Assembly: GCA_963718405.1 (NCBI GenBank)
Contig: CAVQYZ010000002.1
Coordinates: forward strand, 682,001-746,000
Source of the DNA: Bog-756 sp963718405
GTDB lineage: Bacteria; Actinomycetota; Acidimicrobiia; Acidimicrobiales; RAAP-2
Direction of reading: 5' to 3'
DNA length: 64,000 nucleotides
Below, piece after piece: positions 44,101-53,250 of this stretch; positions within the stretch are counted from its first letter, which is position 1, and each line of letters opens with the position of its first letter. The notes beneath the pieces were generated by a model. The model was not told where the DNA came from, searched no databases, and saw only the letters and a list, made by a program, of their open reading frames with translations. Position numbers and translations under genes: made by a program.

Positions 44101-45699
44101 TCAGGCCGCTGGCTCGGGTGCGCCCTTCGTCGAGACGTGGAGCAGGTGGCCTTCTTCGGAGTGGACCCGTTCGAGGTGGATCTTCCGGCCGTAGACCGTG
44201 GTGAGGGCCAGGACCGAGGAGGCCAGGAGGAGGATGCCGGCGATGGTGAGCGAGAGATGTAGGCCGCGTCCGAAGGCTCCGTAGGCCGCCGTGGTCACCT
44301 CGTGGACGATGTGGTCGATGGCCGGGCTCTTGGCCGTGGCCGATTTGGACTCGCTCTGGTAGGCCCCGGTGGTCACCGCCGACACCACCAGGGACTGGTA
44401 CTGCTTGGGGATGCCGATGGCGGTGAGCTTGCGGACCAGGTTCACGGTCAGCTGGCCGTTGACGATCGACCCCAGGACCGCCACCCCCACCACCGCGCCC
44501 AACTCCCGGAAGGTGTTGGTGGTCGAGGCGGCCATGCCCGAGTGCTCGGCGGGGACGGATCCGAGGGAGGCCGACGTCACGGGGACCAGCGCCATGCCTA
44601 CCCCGACCCCGGCGATGAACATGGTCCAGCCGATCTGGCCGATGCCGACGTGGGGGGTGACCATGGAGTTGGTCAGCAGGATCCCGATCCCGGCCAACAG
44701 GCAGCCGGTGGCCATGGGGAGGCGGGGTCCTTGGGCCGCCACCCAACGCCCCGTGAAGATCGACGCCGCCACCATGCCCACGGCCAGGGGGACGAAGTCG
44801 AGGGCCAGGCCCAGGGGACTGACCGCCACCACCACCTGGAGGTACAGCGCCACCATGAAGAAGATGGAGAACGTCCCGAAGTAGGCGGTGAAGGCGATCA
44901 CCGTGGACGTGGCAAAGGCCGGTTTCTTGAAGTAGCGGACGTTGAGTACCGGGTTTTTGGCCCGTAGCTCCGCCCACACGAAGGCCACGGCCATGAGCAC
45001 CGAGGTCAAGAACAGCAGGTCGATCCACCAGGTGCGGTAGCCGGCGGTCTCGCCCAGGATGACGGCGAAGGTGAGCGATCCGAGGGTCAGGGCACCGAGC
45101 ACCAGCCCCGGGAAGTCGAACCGCCCCCGGACGGGGTCCGAGCTCTCGGGAAGCACGATGACGGCACTGATGAAGGCCAGGACGCCGAAGAAGACGTTGG
45201 CCCAGAAGATGGCCCGCCACGACCAGCCGTATACCAGCAGGCCGCCGATGAGCGGACCGAGGGCCAGCCCCATGCTCGACACCGCCGCCCACATGCCGAG
45301 GGACCGGGCCCGCTCCTTCTTGTCCGGATAGAGATGCCGGATCATCGACAAGGTGCCGGGCTCCGAGGCCGCGGCCCCGATGCCCATGACCACCCGGCCG
45401 GCGATGAGGATGTCGGTGGAGGGGGAGAGGGCGGCGATCATCGAGCCGACGCAGAACACCGCCACCCCGAACAGGATCACCTTCTTGCGTCCGAGCAGAT
45501 CGCCGATGGTGCCGAAGCTGAGCATCAGACTGGCAAAGGTCAGGGCGTAGCCGTTGACCACCCACTGCAGCTGGCTCACCGAGGCGTGCAGGGCGCTCTG
45601 CACATTGGCCAGCACCACCGTCACGATGGTGTTGTCGAGGAACGTCAGGAACAGGACGAACAGCAGCGTGGCCAAGGCCAGCGAACGGGACCGGGACAC
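44101..45699 (-). CDS. DHA2-family MFS exporter
   Basis: A 532-residue, 14-helix transporter: FLTFLDNTIVTVVLANVQSA in helix 1, GTIGDLLGRKKVILFGVAVF as motif A, and RVVMGIGAAASEPGTLSMIR as the helix 4-5 motif. Proton-driven drug or metabolite export is the family role. A C-terminal soluble tail carries HLERVHSEEGHLLHVSTKG. GTG 45699 is the start. No regulator is adjacent. Confidence 0.92.
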   Translation of the reverse strand: MSRSRSLALATLLFVLFLTFLDNTIVTVVLANVQSALHASVSQLQWVVNGYALTFASLMLSFGTIGDLLGRKKVILFGVAVFCVGSMIAALSPSTDILIAGRVVMGIGAAASEPGTLSMIRHLYPDKKERARSLGMWAAVSSMGLALGPLIGGLLVYGWSWRAIFWANVFFGVLAFISAVIVLPESSDPVRGRFDFPGLVLGALTLGSLTFAVILGETAGYRTWWIDLLFLTSVLMAVAFVWAELRAKNPVLNVRYFKKPAFATSTVIAFTAYFGTFSIFFMVALYLQVVVAVSPLGLALDFVPLAVGMVAASIFTGRWVAAQGPRLPMATGCLLAGIGILLTNSMVTPHVGIGQIGWTMFIAGVGVGMALVPVTSASLGSVPAEHSGMAASTTNTFRELGAVVGVAVLGSIVNGQLTVNLVRKLTAIGIPKQYQSLVVSAVTTGAYQSESKSATAKSPAIDHIVHEVTTAAYGAFGRGLHLSLTIAGILLLASSVLALTTVYGRKIHLERVHSEEGHLLHVSTKGAPEPAA

Positions 45700-45970
45700 C
45701 TAGCCGACCCGATCCGACCCGGGCTGGGGCCGCGCCCCTATGGGGGAGTTCCTGCAATCCATGGCGAGAGATTAGGGCGAAGCCCGTCGCCTCGCGCGCT
45801 TTACGATTTCCGTTGGCCCGGCGACGATCACGCCACCCCGGCGCCGACGCTCACCGGGTGCGTGTGGAACTCAAGTACTCCTGAGGGAATGCCGATGAAC
45901 GAGGGGCACCCCCGTCGCCCGGTATCACGGGTGGTCAGCCCTTCGTCGGAGGGACGGGACCGACTGGGAC

Positions 45971-46636
45971 TCAGTCCTTTTTGACCTTCTTGAGCGAGCC
46001 GTAGCCCTTCTCGATGGCCGCGGTGATGATGGCTTCGAAGTCCTTGTCGGTGAGCACATGAGGGGTCCCCATGGACGAGGCCCTCCAGTACAGCTCGGCC
46101 AGCCACTCCAACAGCTCCAGACGCTCGACGGCTTCCGCCATCCTGCTGCCGTATGCGACAGAGCCGTGGTTCTGCATCATGGCGGCGTTACGACCCTTGA
46201 GGGCGTTGAGGACATTCTCGGCCAGTTCCTCCGACCCGAAGGTGGCGTAGGCCGCGGTGCGGGGAGCTCCCCCCAGGCCCAGGCAGCTGTAGTGCAGTGG
46301 CGGCAGTTCGTCGTGCGAGCAGGAGAGAGCAGTGGAGGCCATGGCGTGGGCGTGGGTGATGGCCAAGGCGTTGGTGCCCTTGTAGATGCCGGTGTGCAGT
46401 GGCACTTCCGAGGTGGGAGCGAGGTCACCGTCGACCACCTCGCCGTCGAGGTCGATCACCGTAACCATGTCGGGGGTCACCGTGGAGAGGTCGGCTCCGG
46501 TCGGGGTTACCGCTATCAGGTCGCCGTTACGGGCCGAGATGTTTCCCGCCGTCCCGATGACGAGCCCCTGAGCCGCCAGATGGCGGCAGGCTCCCGCCAC
46601 GGCATCGCGCTCCTCGGCCAATAGTAATTCGCTCAC
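45971..46636 (-). CDS. class II aldolase/adducin family protein
   Basis: A 221-residue zinc enzyme: VIGTAGNISARNGDLIAVTP and TSEVPLHTGIYKGTN bind the phosphate, ALAITHAHAMASTAL and MMQNHGSVAYG supply the zinc histidines. Members include L-fuculose-1-phosphate aldolase, L-ribulose-5-phosphate epimerase and methylthioribulose-phosphate dehydratase; which one applies is not clear. GGGAG precedes the GTG at 46636. The lysine-rich end (KGYGSLKKVKKD) is unusual. The aldo/keto reductase gene upstream is on the same strand, 145 bases away. Confidence 0.9.
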   Translation of the reverse strand: MSELLLAEERDAVAGACRHLAAQGLVIGTAGNISARNGDLIAVTPTGADLSTVTPDMVTVIDLDGEVVDGDLAPTSEVPLHTGIYKGTNALAITHAHAMASTALSCSHDELPPLHYSCLGLGGAPRTAAYATFGSEELAENVLNALKGRNAAMMQNHGSVAYGSRMAEAVERLELLEWLAELYWRASSMGTPHVLTDKDFEAIITAAIEKGYGSLKKVKKD

Positions 46637-46781
46637 TGAACACTCCCTTTCCGAAAGGCGGAAGTCTACTGTTCGGACTTGCGACTGCGCCTATCGGAGC
46701 CGGGCCCACGCGTCCGGGGACGCACCTGCCACGAGTCCGGGGCGCCACTCGAGGGCCCTGCTCACGTCCCGGGAACGGCTC

Positions 46782-47687
46782 TCACGTCCAGGGCATGGCC
46801 TTCCGCTCGGTCCAGTACTCCTGCGGGTCGATGGCCAGAGCGTCGAAGCGGTCGTCGTCCTGTGCGGTGACCTCCCGTGCTGCCAGATTGGCATTCAGCT
46901 GGGCGACGGTGACCGCTCCCGACAGCACGACGTCCGCCCACGGTCGGGACAGCGCCTCACCCAGGGCAATGAGGCTTGGCTGGTCTCCGAGCGACGCTGT
47001 GGACGGTCCGGGCACGGCAAGCCGTCCGTTGGCCAGAGCCTCCTTCACGATGACCGTCCACCCGGCGTCCTTGGCCTCGGCCAGGGCCGGGCCGGCCGAT
47101 GGCTCCAGCAGGTTCCAGGTGGCCTGCACCGCCGAGAACAACATCGACCCGTCCACCCGGATGTCCATGGCCCGGCGCAGCGTCTCGGCCTGACCGGGGC
47201 CGCTGAGGCTCACGCCCACCGGAACACCGAGGGCAGCCAGCCGACGATGGACCCCGGTGTCGTCGAGAATGCCGGAGTCGATGGTGGCCGAATGGACCTG
47301 GTAGAGCCTCAGCCACCTCCCGAGCAGTGCCTCGCTCTCCGGCCACTGCCGGGCCAGGGCCGCGGCGCTGTGGTCCTTGACCTCTTGGACGTCTGCATCG
47401 ACCCTCCACCCGGCGGTGTAGGTGTAGCCCCACTTGGAGGACACCGTTACCTCTCCGGGCCTGATCTCCCGACGGGTCAGCCACGAAGCGAGGAACTCTT
47501 CGGCCCGGCCGTAGGAGCGGGCGGCGTCGAACCAGCGGATCCCGCCGGCCCAGGCGGTGTCACATACGTCATGGCAGCGCTGACGGAGTGCTTCCACCGA
47601 CCGGTCCGGTCCGAGGGCCGACCCGTGGTCGACGGTCAGGTAGCCCGGACGGCCCAGTGCTGCCAGTCCCAGTCCCAAAACAGCCAT
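46782..47687 (-). CDS. aldo/keto reductase
   Basis: A 301-residue TIM-barrel oxidoreductase: VLGLGLAALGRPGYLTVDHG, RWFDAARSYGRAEEFLASWL with the Asp and Tyr of the active site, VTVSSKWGYTYTAGW with the Lys, and RLYQVHSATIDSGIL with the His. NADPH-dependent carbonyl reduction is the family activity. The subgroup with VDHGSALGPDRSVEALR is common in actinobacteria. GGTGAG precedes ATG 47687. Confidence 0.9.
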   Translation of the reverse strand: MAVLGLGLAALGRPGYLTVDHGSALGPDRSVEALRQRCHDVCDTAWAGGIRWFDAARSYGRAEEFLASWLTRREIRPGEVTVSSKWGYTYTAGWRVDADVQEVKDHSAAALARQWPESEALLGRWLRLYQVHSATIDSGILDDTGVHRRLAALGVPVGVSLSGPGQAETLRRAMDIRVDGSMLFSAVQATWNLLEPSAGPALAEAKDAGWTVIVKEALANGRLAVPGPSTASLGDQPSLIALGEALSRPWADVVLSGAVTVAQLNANLAAREVTAQDDDRFDALAIDPQEYWTERKAMPWT

Positions 47688-47736
47688 GGTCCAGTCTCAC
47701 CTGTCGACCCCGACCAGGGCGAACCGCGGGCTGGGC

Positions 47737-48729
47737 TCAGCCCCTCCCATTCGGTGGGGCCTCCTCGTCGGTCTGGGCCTCCTCGTCGGCGGTGGCATCC
47801 ACCGCTTTCACCTCGTCGGCGGTGGCGCCGAGACGTCGTTCGACATCGGCCAAGCGGTCGCTGATCACCGACAGCTGCTGACCCAGATCGGCGTGGCCCT
47901 TCTTGAATTCTTCCTTGTTGGCATCGGTGTGCTCCTTGATGAACACCGATGCCACCGTGGCGGTCAGTACACCGATCAGCCCGATGCCGATGAACATGAG
48001 GACTACGGCCACGGCCCGTCCACCGGCGCTGACCGGATACCGATCTCCGTAGCCCACGGTGGTCACCGTGACGATGGCCCACCACAAGGCATCGGGATAG
48101 TTGTGGATGTTGCTTCCCTTGGCCTTTTCTTCGAAGAGGAGCACCAGCCAGGCTCCGAGTATCAGCGTCACGGCCGTGGCGATCAGCACCCGGAAGAGGC
48201 TGTGGTGCTTGAGGATGGTCTCCACCCGGAGTTCTCCCTCGTGCACCAGGATGGACATCTTCTCGATCCCCACGACGTGCCAACTCTGCAGAGGGGGTAC
48301 AACGACGGTGGCCGGTTCGACCCAACGGCGCTTCAGATAGCCGCGGCGATCGGGGGTGACCACCAGGCGGACCAGATACTCCACCAGCAGGATGGCCCAG
48401 AGAGCGAACAGCACCGCCACCAGAGCCGTCGAGGCCTTCCCGTTGACGTCGCTGGAGAGGACCACGATGGCCACCACCAACCAGGCGATCCCCAGTACCA
48501 CCATCGGGTACTTGGTGATCTGCTCGATACGATCAACGAGGTCGTTTCGCCCACCCGACGGTTTGCCGTCGGCGATGGCCTGGCGTCGAGCAGCCTCCTT
48601 CCGCTCTTTGTCGGCGAGGCGCTCCTGCTCCAGCCGTTCCAGTCGTTGGATCCGTTCGAGGGACGACGACGCCTTGGTGGCGGTGCCGTCCCCTTCGGCA
48701 CTCGGTCCCGTCGTGTTCGCCACAGTCAC
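47737..48729 (-). CDS. voltage-gated-like potassium channel protein
   Basis: A 330-residue channel subunit. A charged coiled coil (ERIQRLERLEQERLADKERK, about 24-50) precedes four hydrophobic segments; TVTTVGYGD (221-229) is the K+ selectivity filter, followed by the inner helix AVAVVLMFIGIGLIGVLTAT. A second C-terminal helix (DLGQQLSVISDRLADVERRL) may aid tetramer assembly. The voltage-sensor-like part has few arginines. The GTG at 48729 is used. Its upstream region is divergent to the 48850 gene. Confidence 0.92.
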   Translation of the reverse strand: MTVANTTGPSAEGDGTATKASSSLERIQRLERLEQERLADKERKEAARRQAIADGKPSGGRNDLVDRIEQITKYPMVVLGIAWLVVAIVVLSSDVNGKASTALVAVLFALWAILLVEYLVRLVVTPDRRGYLKRRWVEPATVVVPPLQSWHVVGIEKMSILVHEGELRVETILKHHSLFRVLIATAVTLILGAWLVLLFEEKAKGSNIHNYPDALWWAIVTVTTVGYGDRYPVSAGGRAVAVVLMFIGIGLIGVLTATVASVFIKEHTDANKEEFKKGHADLGQQLSVISDRLADVERRLGATADEVKAVDATADEEAQTDEEAPPNGRG

Positions 48730-48849
48730 AGGCCTGCAACGCTAGTGCGGGGGCCATCCCTATCCGGACCTCTTGGCCGATCAGTCCGCCGTCGCGCCCA
48801 TGGGTCATCGATCACCGAGAGGACGGGGGTCGACGGGTAGCCTTTTGTC

Positions 48850-49218
48850 ATGCACTCTGTGTTGGCGGTCACCTGGAATTTCCTGTGGTGGCCGCAGAGT
48901 GGTCAGTGGTACGCCTTCTGGTCCAGCTTCGGCGCCTGCCTGACTTACTTCGCCGTCATCGGGGTTGCTTACCGCCACCTCAAGTGCAAGAGCTGCTGGC
49001 GGATCGCCCACCACCGTGTGGAGGGAACCCACTACAAGACCTGCCACAAGCACGCCACGCCCCAAGAGCACCAGCGGCTATACGACCTGCACGCCCGCAA
49101 GTTCCCCGAACAGCACAAGCTGTTCGACAAGGAGCATGCGGCGTTGTCCAAGGTGCACGCCGAGCCCCCGGGGCCTGTCCCCGATGGGCCGAGCCCCGAG
49201 TCGGTGCCATCGGCGTAA
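48850..49218 (+). CDS. small membrane protein with Cys/His-rich juxtamembrane motif
   Basis: A 122-residue protein: one transmembrane segment (WSSFGACLTYFAVIGVAYRH) followed by HLKCKSCWRIAHHRVEGTHY and KTCHKHATPQEHQRLY. The spaced Cys and His residues suggest a metal-binding or redox motif; I recall similar proteins in actinobacteria and their phages. The tail is Pro-rich. TAGCCT lies six bases before the ATG with no ribosome site, so the mRNA may be leaderless. Function unknown. Confidence 0.7.
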   Translation: MHSVLAVTWNFLWWPQSGQWYAFWSSFGACLTYFAVIGVAYRHLKCKSCWRIAHHRVEGTHYKTCHKHATPQEHQRLYDLHARKFPEQHKLFDKEHAALSKVHAEPPGPVPDGPSPESVPSA

Positions 49219-49363
49219 CCATCAGTGCCGTCGGTGTACGGAGCAGCCCTACTGACGCTCCACCGTCGTCCGGCACTCCTCGGGTCACCGTGGTTACATT
49301 GCAGACGGTGCCACGGGTGACGGTCAACAGTGAGAAAGCCACCGTCACCTCCGGTCGGGCACC

Positions 49364-50902
49364 GTGAGCGACCGGTCCACCACTCTGGTTCGTTTCGGAA
49401 CACCCACCGGCCGCTGGGTAATCGTGGCCACCGTGCTCGGTTCGGGCATGGCCGCTATCGACGCCACCGTGGTCGGCATCGCCCTCCCGACCATCGGACG
49501 TCAGTTCCACGCCTCACTGGGCACACTGCAGTGGGTGGTCACCGGGTACACGCTGACGCTGGCCTCGCTGCTCCTGCTCGGCGGTTCGTTGGGGGATCAC
49601 TTCGGACGCCGGCGGATCTTCGCCATCGGGGTGGTCTGGTTCACGCTGGCCTCTGCCGCTTGTGCCGCGGTGCCGGGCACCACCACCCTGATCGTCGCCC
49701 GGGTCCTCCAGGGCATCGGGGGCGCACTGCTCACGCCGGGGAGCCTGGCCATTCTGCAGGCGTCCTTCGATCCCGACGACCGGGGCCGTGCCATTGGCGC
49801 CTGGTCGGGCCTCGGGGGAGTGGCCGCTGCAGCCGGCCCGTTCCTCGGTGGGTACCTGATCGCCGCGGCATCGTGGCGGTTTATCTTCCTCATCAATGTC
49901 CCCCTGGGCGTCGTGGTCCTGGTTCTCTCGATCCGCCATGTTCCCGAGTCACACGATCCCACGGCATCCCGTCACATCGACGTACTCGGAGCGCTGCTAG
50001 CCACGGTGGCGCTGGCCGGAGTGACCTACGGGCTCATCGAAGGGCCCGAACAAGGTTGGGCCAAGCCGGCGGTGACCACCATGCTGGCCGTAGGCATTGT
50101 GGCCGCCGTCGCCTTCATCCTGGCGGAGCGGGCATCGCCGGCCCCCATGCTCCCGCTCTCGGTCTTCCGGCTCCGCCAGTTCACCGTGACCAATGGCGTG
50201 ACCTTCATCGTCTACGCCGCGCTGGGTGGCGCGCTCTTCCTGCTCCCGGTGCAGCTTCAGGTAGCCGACGGCTACTCGCCCCTGGAGTCGGGGGTGGCCC
50301 TCTTGCCCCTCACCCTGATCATGCTGGCGCTGTCGGCCCGCTCCGGCAAGCTGGCCACCAGGATCGGGCCCCGACTGCAGATGAGCGTGGGCCCGGTCGT
50401 GGTCGGAGGCGGACTGGCCCTGTTGGCTCGCGTCACCACCGACTCCGACTACCTGTCGGGTGTCCTTCCGGCCGTGGTGGTGTTCGGGCTCGGACTGGCC
50501 ATCACCGTGGCACCGCTGACGGCCACGGCCCTGGCGGCCGTCCCCAGTGAGCACTCCGGGCTGGCTTCGGCGGTCAACAACGACGTGGCCCGCATCGGCA
50601 GCCTCATCGCCGTGGCGGTGCTGCCGGCCCTGGCCGGCATCTCGGGAGACAGCTACCTCCACCCGGCCGAGTTTTCGAAAGGGTTCCGGACGGCCACGTT
50701 GGTGGCGGCGGCACTGTGCCTGGCCGGCGGCGTCCTCGCCGCCATCGGGATCAGGAACCCGACGGGTGACCCATCCAAGCCACAGGCACCGCCTGAGGCT
50801 CAGGCCACGACGCAGCCGAACGAGGCCGGGTGCTACTACTGCGCCCTCGAAGCCACCCCGATCGGCACTCGACACTCCGCACCCCCAGGTGCGGCCAGCT
50901 AG
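49364..50902 (+). CDS. DHA2-family MFS exporter
   Basis: A 512-residue transporter with the DHA2 helix-1 motif AAIDATVVGIALPTIGRQFH, motif A GGSLGDHFGRRRIFAIGVVW and GIGGALLTPGSLAILQASF. It is the third DHA2 pump in the window. Substrate unknown; no adjacent regulator on the plus strand. The GTG at 49364 lacks a strong ribosome site. The last codons run into a GGGCTA repeat shared with the convergent nitroreductase gene. Confidence 0.92.
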   Translation: MSDRSTTLVRFGTPTGRWVIVATVLGSGMAAIDATVVGIALPTIGRQFHASLGTLQWVVTGYTLTLASLLLLGGSLGDHFGRRRIFAIGVVWFTLASAACAAVPGTTTLIVARVLQGIGGALLTPGSLAILQASFDPDDRGRAIGAWSGLGGVAAAAGPFLGGYLIAAASWRFIFLINVPLGVVVLVLSIRHVPESHDPTASRHIDVLGALLATVALAGVTYGLIEGPEQGWAKPAVTTMLAVGIVAAVAFILAERASPAPMLPLSVFRLRQFTVTNGVTFIVYAALGGALFLLPVQLQVADGYSPLESGVALLPLTLIMLALSARSGKLATRIGPRLQMSVGPVVVGGGLALLARVTTDSDYLSGVLPAVVVFGLGLAITVAPLTATALAAVPSEHSGLASAVNNDVARIGSLIAVAVLPALAGISGDSYLHPAEFSKGFRTATLVAAALCLAGGVLAAIGIRNPTGDPSKPQAPPEAQATTQPNEAGCYYCALEATPIGTRHSAPPGAAS

Positions 50903-50934
50903 GGCTAGGGCTAGGGCTCGGGCTTGGGCTTGGG
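50902..50934 (+). repeat. telomere-like G-tract repeat (GGGCTA/GGGCTT) between convergent genes
   Basis: Six GGG tracts each separated by exactly three bases (GGGCTAGGGCTAGGG, then CTC/CTT spacers) form an ideal intramolecular G-quadruplex motif. It spans the stop of the exporter and the last codons (PKPKPEP) of the nitroreductase, so it could impede or terminate transcription from both sides. Confidence 0.75.
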
Positions 50935-51684
50935 CGCCGGTGGCCCGGCACTGGTGAAGCGGGTCCCGGGCGGGTCGACGGCGAACGGTGCCGGCGTACC
51001 CCACTGGTCGAGGTAGACCAGCTCCCCGAGCGGCCGGCGCCGGACCGGTCCATGGCCGCCCCGAGGGCGCCCCACGGTGAGGGTGGCGGCTATCAGCACT
51101 TCGTCCGGAATGCCCAACAGGTCGTGTAGCTCCCGGTCGACCAGCTGGTTCCACGTGGTCATGACACCTCCGTAGCCGAGAGCCCTGGCCGCCAGCAGCA
51201 GGTTCTGGCAGGCCGGATAGACCGAGGCTCCTTCGGTGGGGTTGGGCGCACGGTGCCGGACCAGGTTCGCCAGGATCAGCACGGGCACCTCATCGAGGTG
51301 CTCCACGTACGCATCCATGGTCCGGGCCATCCGGGCCTTGGGGGAGGTGTCGTCGATCCCCGAGCCCTCGTCGTAGCGGTCGGCGGCGCGCTTGACGTCC
51401 CACATAGTTCGGGCGGCTCGGCCGATCAGCTCCTTGACGGCCCCGGCGTTAGGCCCGTCGGTGAACACCAAGAAGCGGAAGGGCTGCCGGTTCGAGCCGC
51501 TGGGGGCCCGGGTGGCAGCGAACAGCAGGTCACGCAGCACGTGATCGGGGACCGGCTCCGGGAGGTACCGCCGGATGGCTCGGGTCGTGCAGATCCCCTC
51601 GAACAGTCCGACCGTGTCCGGGGGTGCTCCTACCGGGTCAAGGGGTGGGCCCGGCCCTTCGCCTGGTGCTTCCGAGCTGGCCAC
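50911..51684 (-). CDS. nitroreductase-family flavoprotein
   Basis: The conserved part begins EGICTTRAIRRYLPEPVPDH, followed by ATRAPSGSNRQPFRFLVFTD, the FMN-binding signature, and LLAARALGYGGVMTTWNQLV with GIPDEVLIAATLTVGRPRGG. These FMN enzymes reduce nitro groups, quinones or related acceptors with NAD(P)H. GTG 51684 is chosen because the upstream frame enters the cyclic-nucleotide-binding gene; the start is uncertain. The C-terminus is a repetitive PAPKPKPEP. Confidence 0.85.
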   Translation of the reverse strand: MASSEAPGEGPGPPLDPVGAPPDTVGLFEGICTTRAIRRYLPEPVPDHVLRDLLFAATRAPSGSNRQPFRFLVFTDGPNAGAVKELIGRAARTMWDVKRAADRYDEGSGIDDTSPKARMARTMDAYVEHLDEVPVLILANLVRHRAPNPTEGASVYPACQNLLLAARALGYGGVMTTWNQLVDRELHDLLGIPDEVLIAATLTVGRPRGGHGPVRRRPLGELVYLDQWGTPAPFAVDPPGTRFTSAGPPAPKPKPEP

Positions 51685-51736
51685 GGGCAGATACTGCCCG
51701 ACCGCGGACCCGTTGGCCAACAGTGCCCGCGGTCGG

Positions 51737-52162
51737 TCAGGCCGCCATGTCCAGGCTGGCCGCCCGCAACTCCGAAGCCCGACGGACCTTCTGGGCCACC
51801 GAGGGGGCAATGTCCAGCATCGACTGGAACTCGCTCGCAGAGCTCACCAGCACCACCAGGTCGGTCGCAGCGGTGGCGGTGGCGGCCCGTGGCGTTCCGG
51901 CCAACAGCTCCATCTCGCCGATGAACTCGCCACTTCCTACGTCGGCCAATTTGGCCGTGCCCTCGTCGGTCTCCCGTGAGATCCGGGCGGTTCCGCTGCC
52001 GATGATGATGAACTGCTTGGCCGGGCTGCCCTCTTTCATCAGGACGCGGTCCTTGGACAGCTGGAGATAAGTCGTGAGGGAATCGATCTTTCGCAGCTCC
52101 GCTTTGCTGCAGTCGGCGAACAGGTCCAGGTCGGCGATGCGGATTTGTGGGGCTGACTCCAT
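51737..52162 (-). CDS. stand-alone cyclic nucleotide-binding domain protein
   Basis: A 141-residue Crp-type sensor domain: LFADCSKAELRKIDSLTTYL, VLMKEGSPAKQFIIIGSGTA and the phosphate-binding cassette GSGEFIGEMELLAGTPRAAT with the Glu and Arg that contact cAMP. No DNA-binding domain or other effector follows, so it must act through a partner. GAGAAGAG lies upstream of ATG 52162. It precedes the nitroreductase gene by 52 bases on the same strand, and the window also has a cyclase (28165-28830) that could supply the ligand. Palindromes upstream suggest regulation. Confidence 0.88.
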   Translation of the reverse strand: MESAPQIRIADLDLFADCSKAELRKIDSLTTYLQLSKDRVLMKEGSPAKQFIIIGSGTARISRETDEGTAKLADVGSGEFIGEMELLAGTPRAATATAATDLVVLVSSASEFQSMLDIAPSVAQKVRRASELRAASLDMAA

Positions 52163-52230
52163 GAAACTCTTCTCCAGATCGGGGTTGAACTACTCGTGCC
52201 CCAGTATAGAGGTCCTATCTGTAAACAGTA

Positions 52231-52267
52231 TCGATATCATTTGATCAATCTGCTGAGCAGATATCGA
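52231..52267. promoter_or_regulatory. nested inverted repeats upstream of the cNMP-binding gene
   Basis: ATCTGCTGAGCAGAT (52248-52262) is a perfect 15-bp palindrome. TCGATAT (52231-52237) and ATATCGA (52261-52267) form a wider pair in an AT-rich stretch. TATACT on the minus strand (52203-52208) is a possible -10 for the gene starting at 52162. Likely operator; the binding protein is unknown. Confidence 0.4.
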
Positions 52268-52400
52268 CGATCACGGCGGGTGAGGGACAGCCGTCACAGA
52301 GCGGTCACACGTCGGGGAACTGGACGATCTTGTCCAGGAACGACTCAACTGGCCAGGAACGACTAGGAGGAAGGACAGCCGGCCAGAATGACCCGGCGGG

Positions 52401-53156
52401 TCAGGGCTTGAGGCCCTGATATTTGACGGAGAGATCTTTCACGGCGGTGATCCCGGGAACGGCGACCACGGTCACCGCCGAGCCGATGAACACGCCGTTG
52501 TTGGAGTCCGGGTGGTAGTACGCCGCCATGGTCCAGGTACCTGCCGACAGATCGATGGAGTAGGCCGAGCCGGGGCGAATGTTCTCGTAGGCCTCGGTGG
52601 ACCCCTTGCACCCCCAGGAGAATGTGCCCCCCGGGCAGGCCTGGACCCCCATGTAGGCCACGGAATCGAAGTCGGTCGGCTTCCCCGGGACGGAGACGGT
52701 GCCCCGGGCCGCCGGCACCACATAGGCCATTTGGAGATTTCGGTGGGTGGTGGTGGTCCCCGGCGTGGGGTGGATGGTGGCCGATCCGCCCGTCACGATC
52801 TGCCCGTAGTGGGTGTAGTAATAAAGCCCGATCCGCCACGAGCCTGGCGTAACGGCGACCTTGTACTGTCCGGTCGTGCCCGTGGGATCGCCCACGACCT
52901 GGTGGTCGCAGCCCGGGGTGAACTTCTCCGTAGTCGGGCAAAGCTGTACGCGGAACCCGACACTGGTCCAGCCGCTAGGGGCGTTGGTGATCGAAGCCCG
53001 CCCGACCACGGTGGCCGTCGCCGCGGCCCGGGCCGAGGCCCCTGCCGTAGATGCCAATAGAACGGATGATCCCATGCTCACGCCCAGCGCCACGGCGACA
53101 AGCATGGTCACACCCGCGCCGCTACGAAACCTGCTCACGGTGCCCCTCATCGTCAT
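52401..53156 (-). CDS. secreted beta-rich protein of unknown function
   Basis: ATG 53156 (or ATG 53150, better spaced from GGGGGG) gives about 251 residues with a signal peptide (VTMLVAVALGVSMGSSVLLA). Two related beta-sandwich halves follow; each has a cysteine pair (LCPTTEKFTPGCDH and ACPGGTFSWGCKG) and a PGSWRIGLYYYTHYG / AGTWTMAAYYHPDSN strand. The internal duplication suggests a tandem immunoglobulin-like or transthyretin-like fold with one disulfide each. No enzymatic motif is seen. Confidence 0.7.
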   Translation of the reverse strand: MTMRGTVSRFRSGAGVTMLVAVALGVSMGSSVLLASTAGASARAAATATVVGRASITNAPSGWTSVGFRVQLCPTTEKFTPGCDHQVVGDPTGTTGQYKVAVTPGSWRIGLYYYTHYGQIVTGGSATIHPTPGTTTTHRNLQMAYVVPAARGTVSVPGKPTDFDSVAYMGVQACPGGTFSWGCKGSTEAYENIRPGSAYSIDLSAGTWTMAAYYHPDSNNGVFIGSAVTVVAVPGITAVKDLSVKYQGLKP

Positions 53157-53250
53157 ATCCCCCCCGCAGCTCATCCACGTCAACCGGTGAGCCGGTGACC
53201 CCGAACTGCGTACTGCGCCCACCAGTATCGCCGATCAGGCGGTCATTTCG

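Noticed and set aside
43019..45757. A 912-codon open frame on the minus strand
   Set aside because: It is an out-of-frame reading of the DHA2 exporter and the 5' end of the BTAD gene. It is rich in Arg/Pro/Gly/His with no domain, whereas the exporter frame is clearly conserved.
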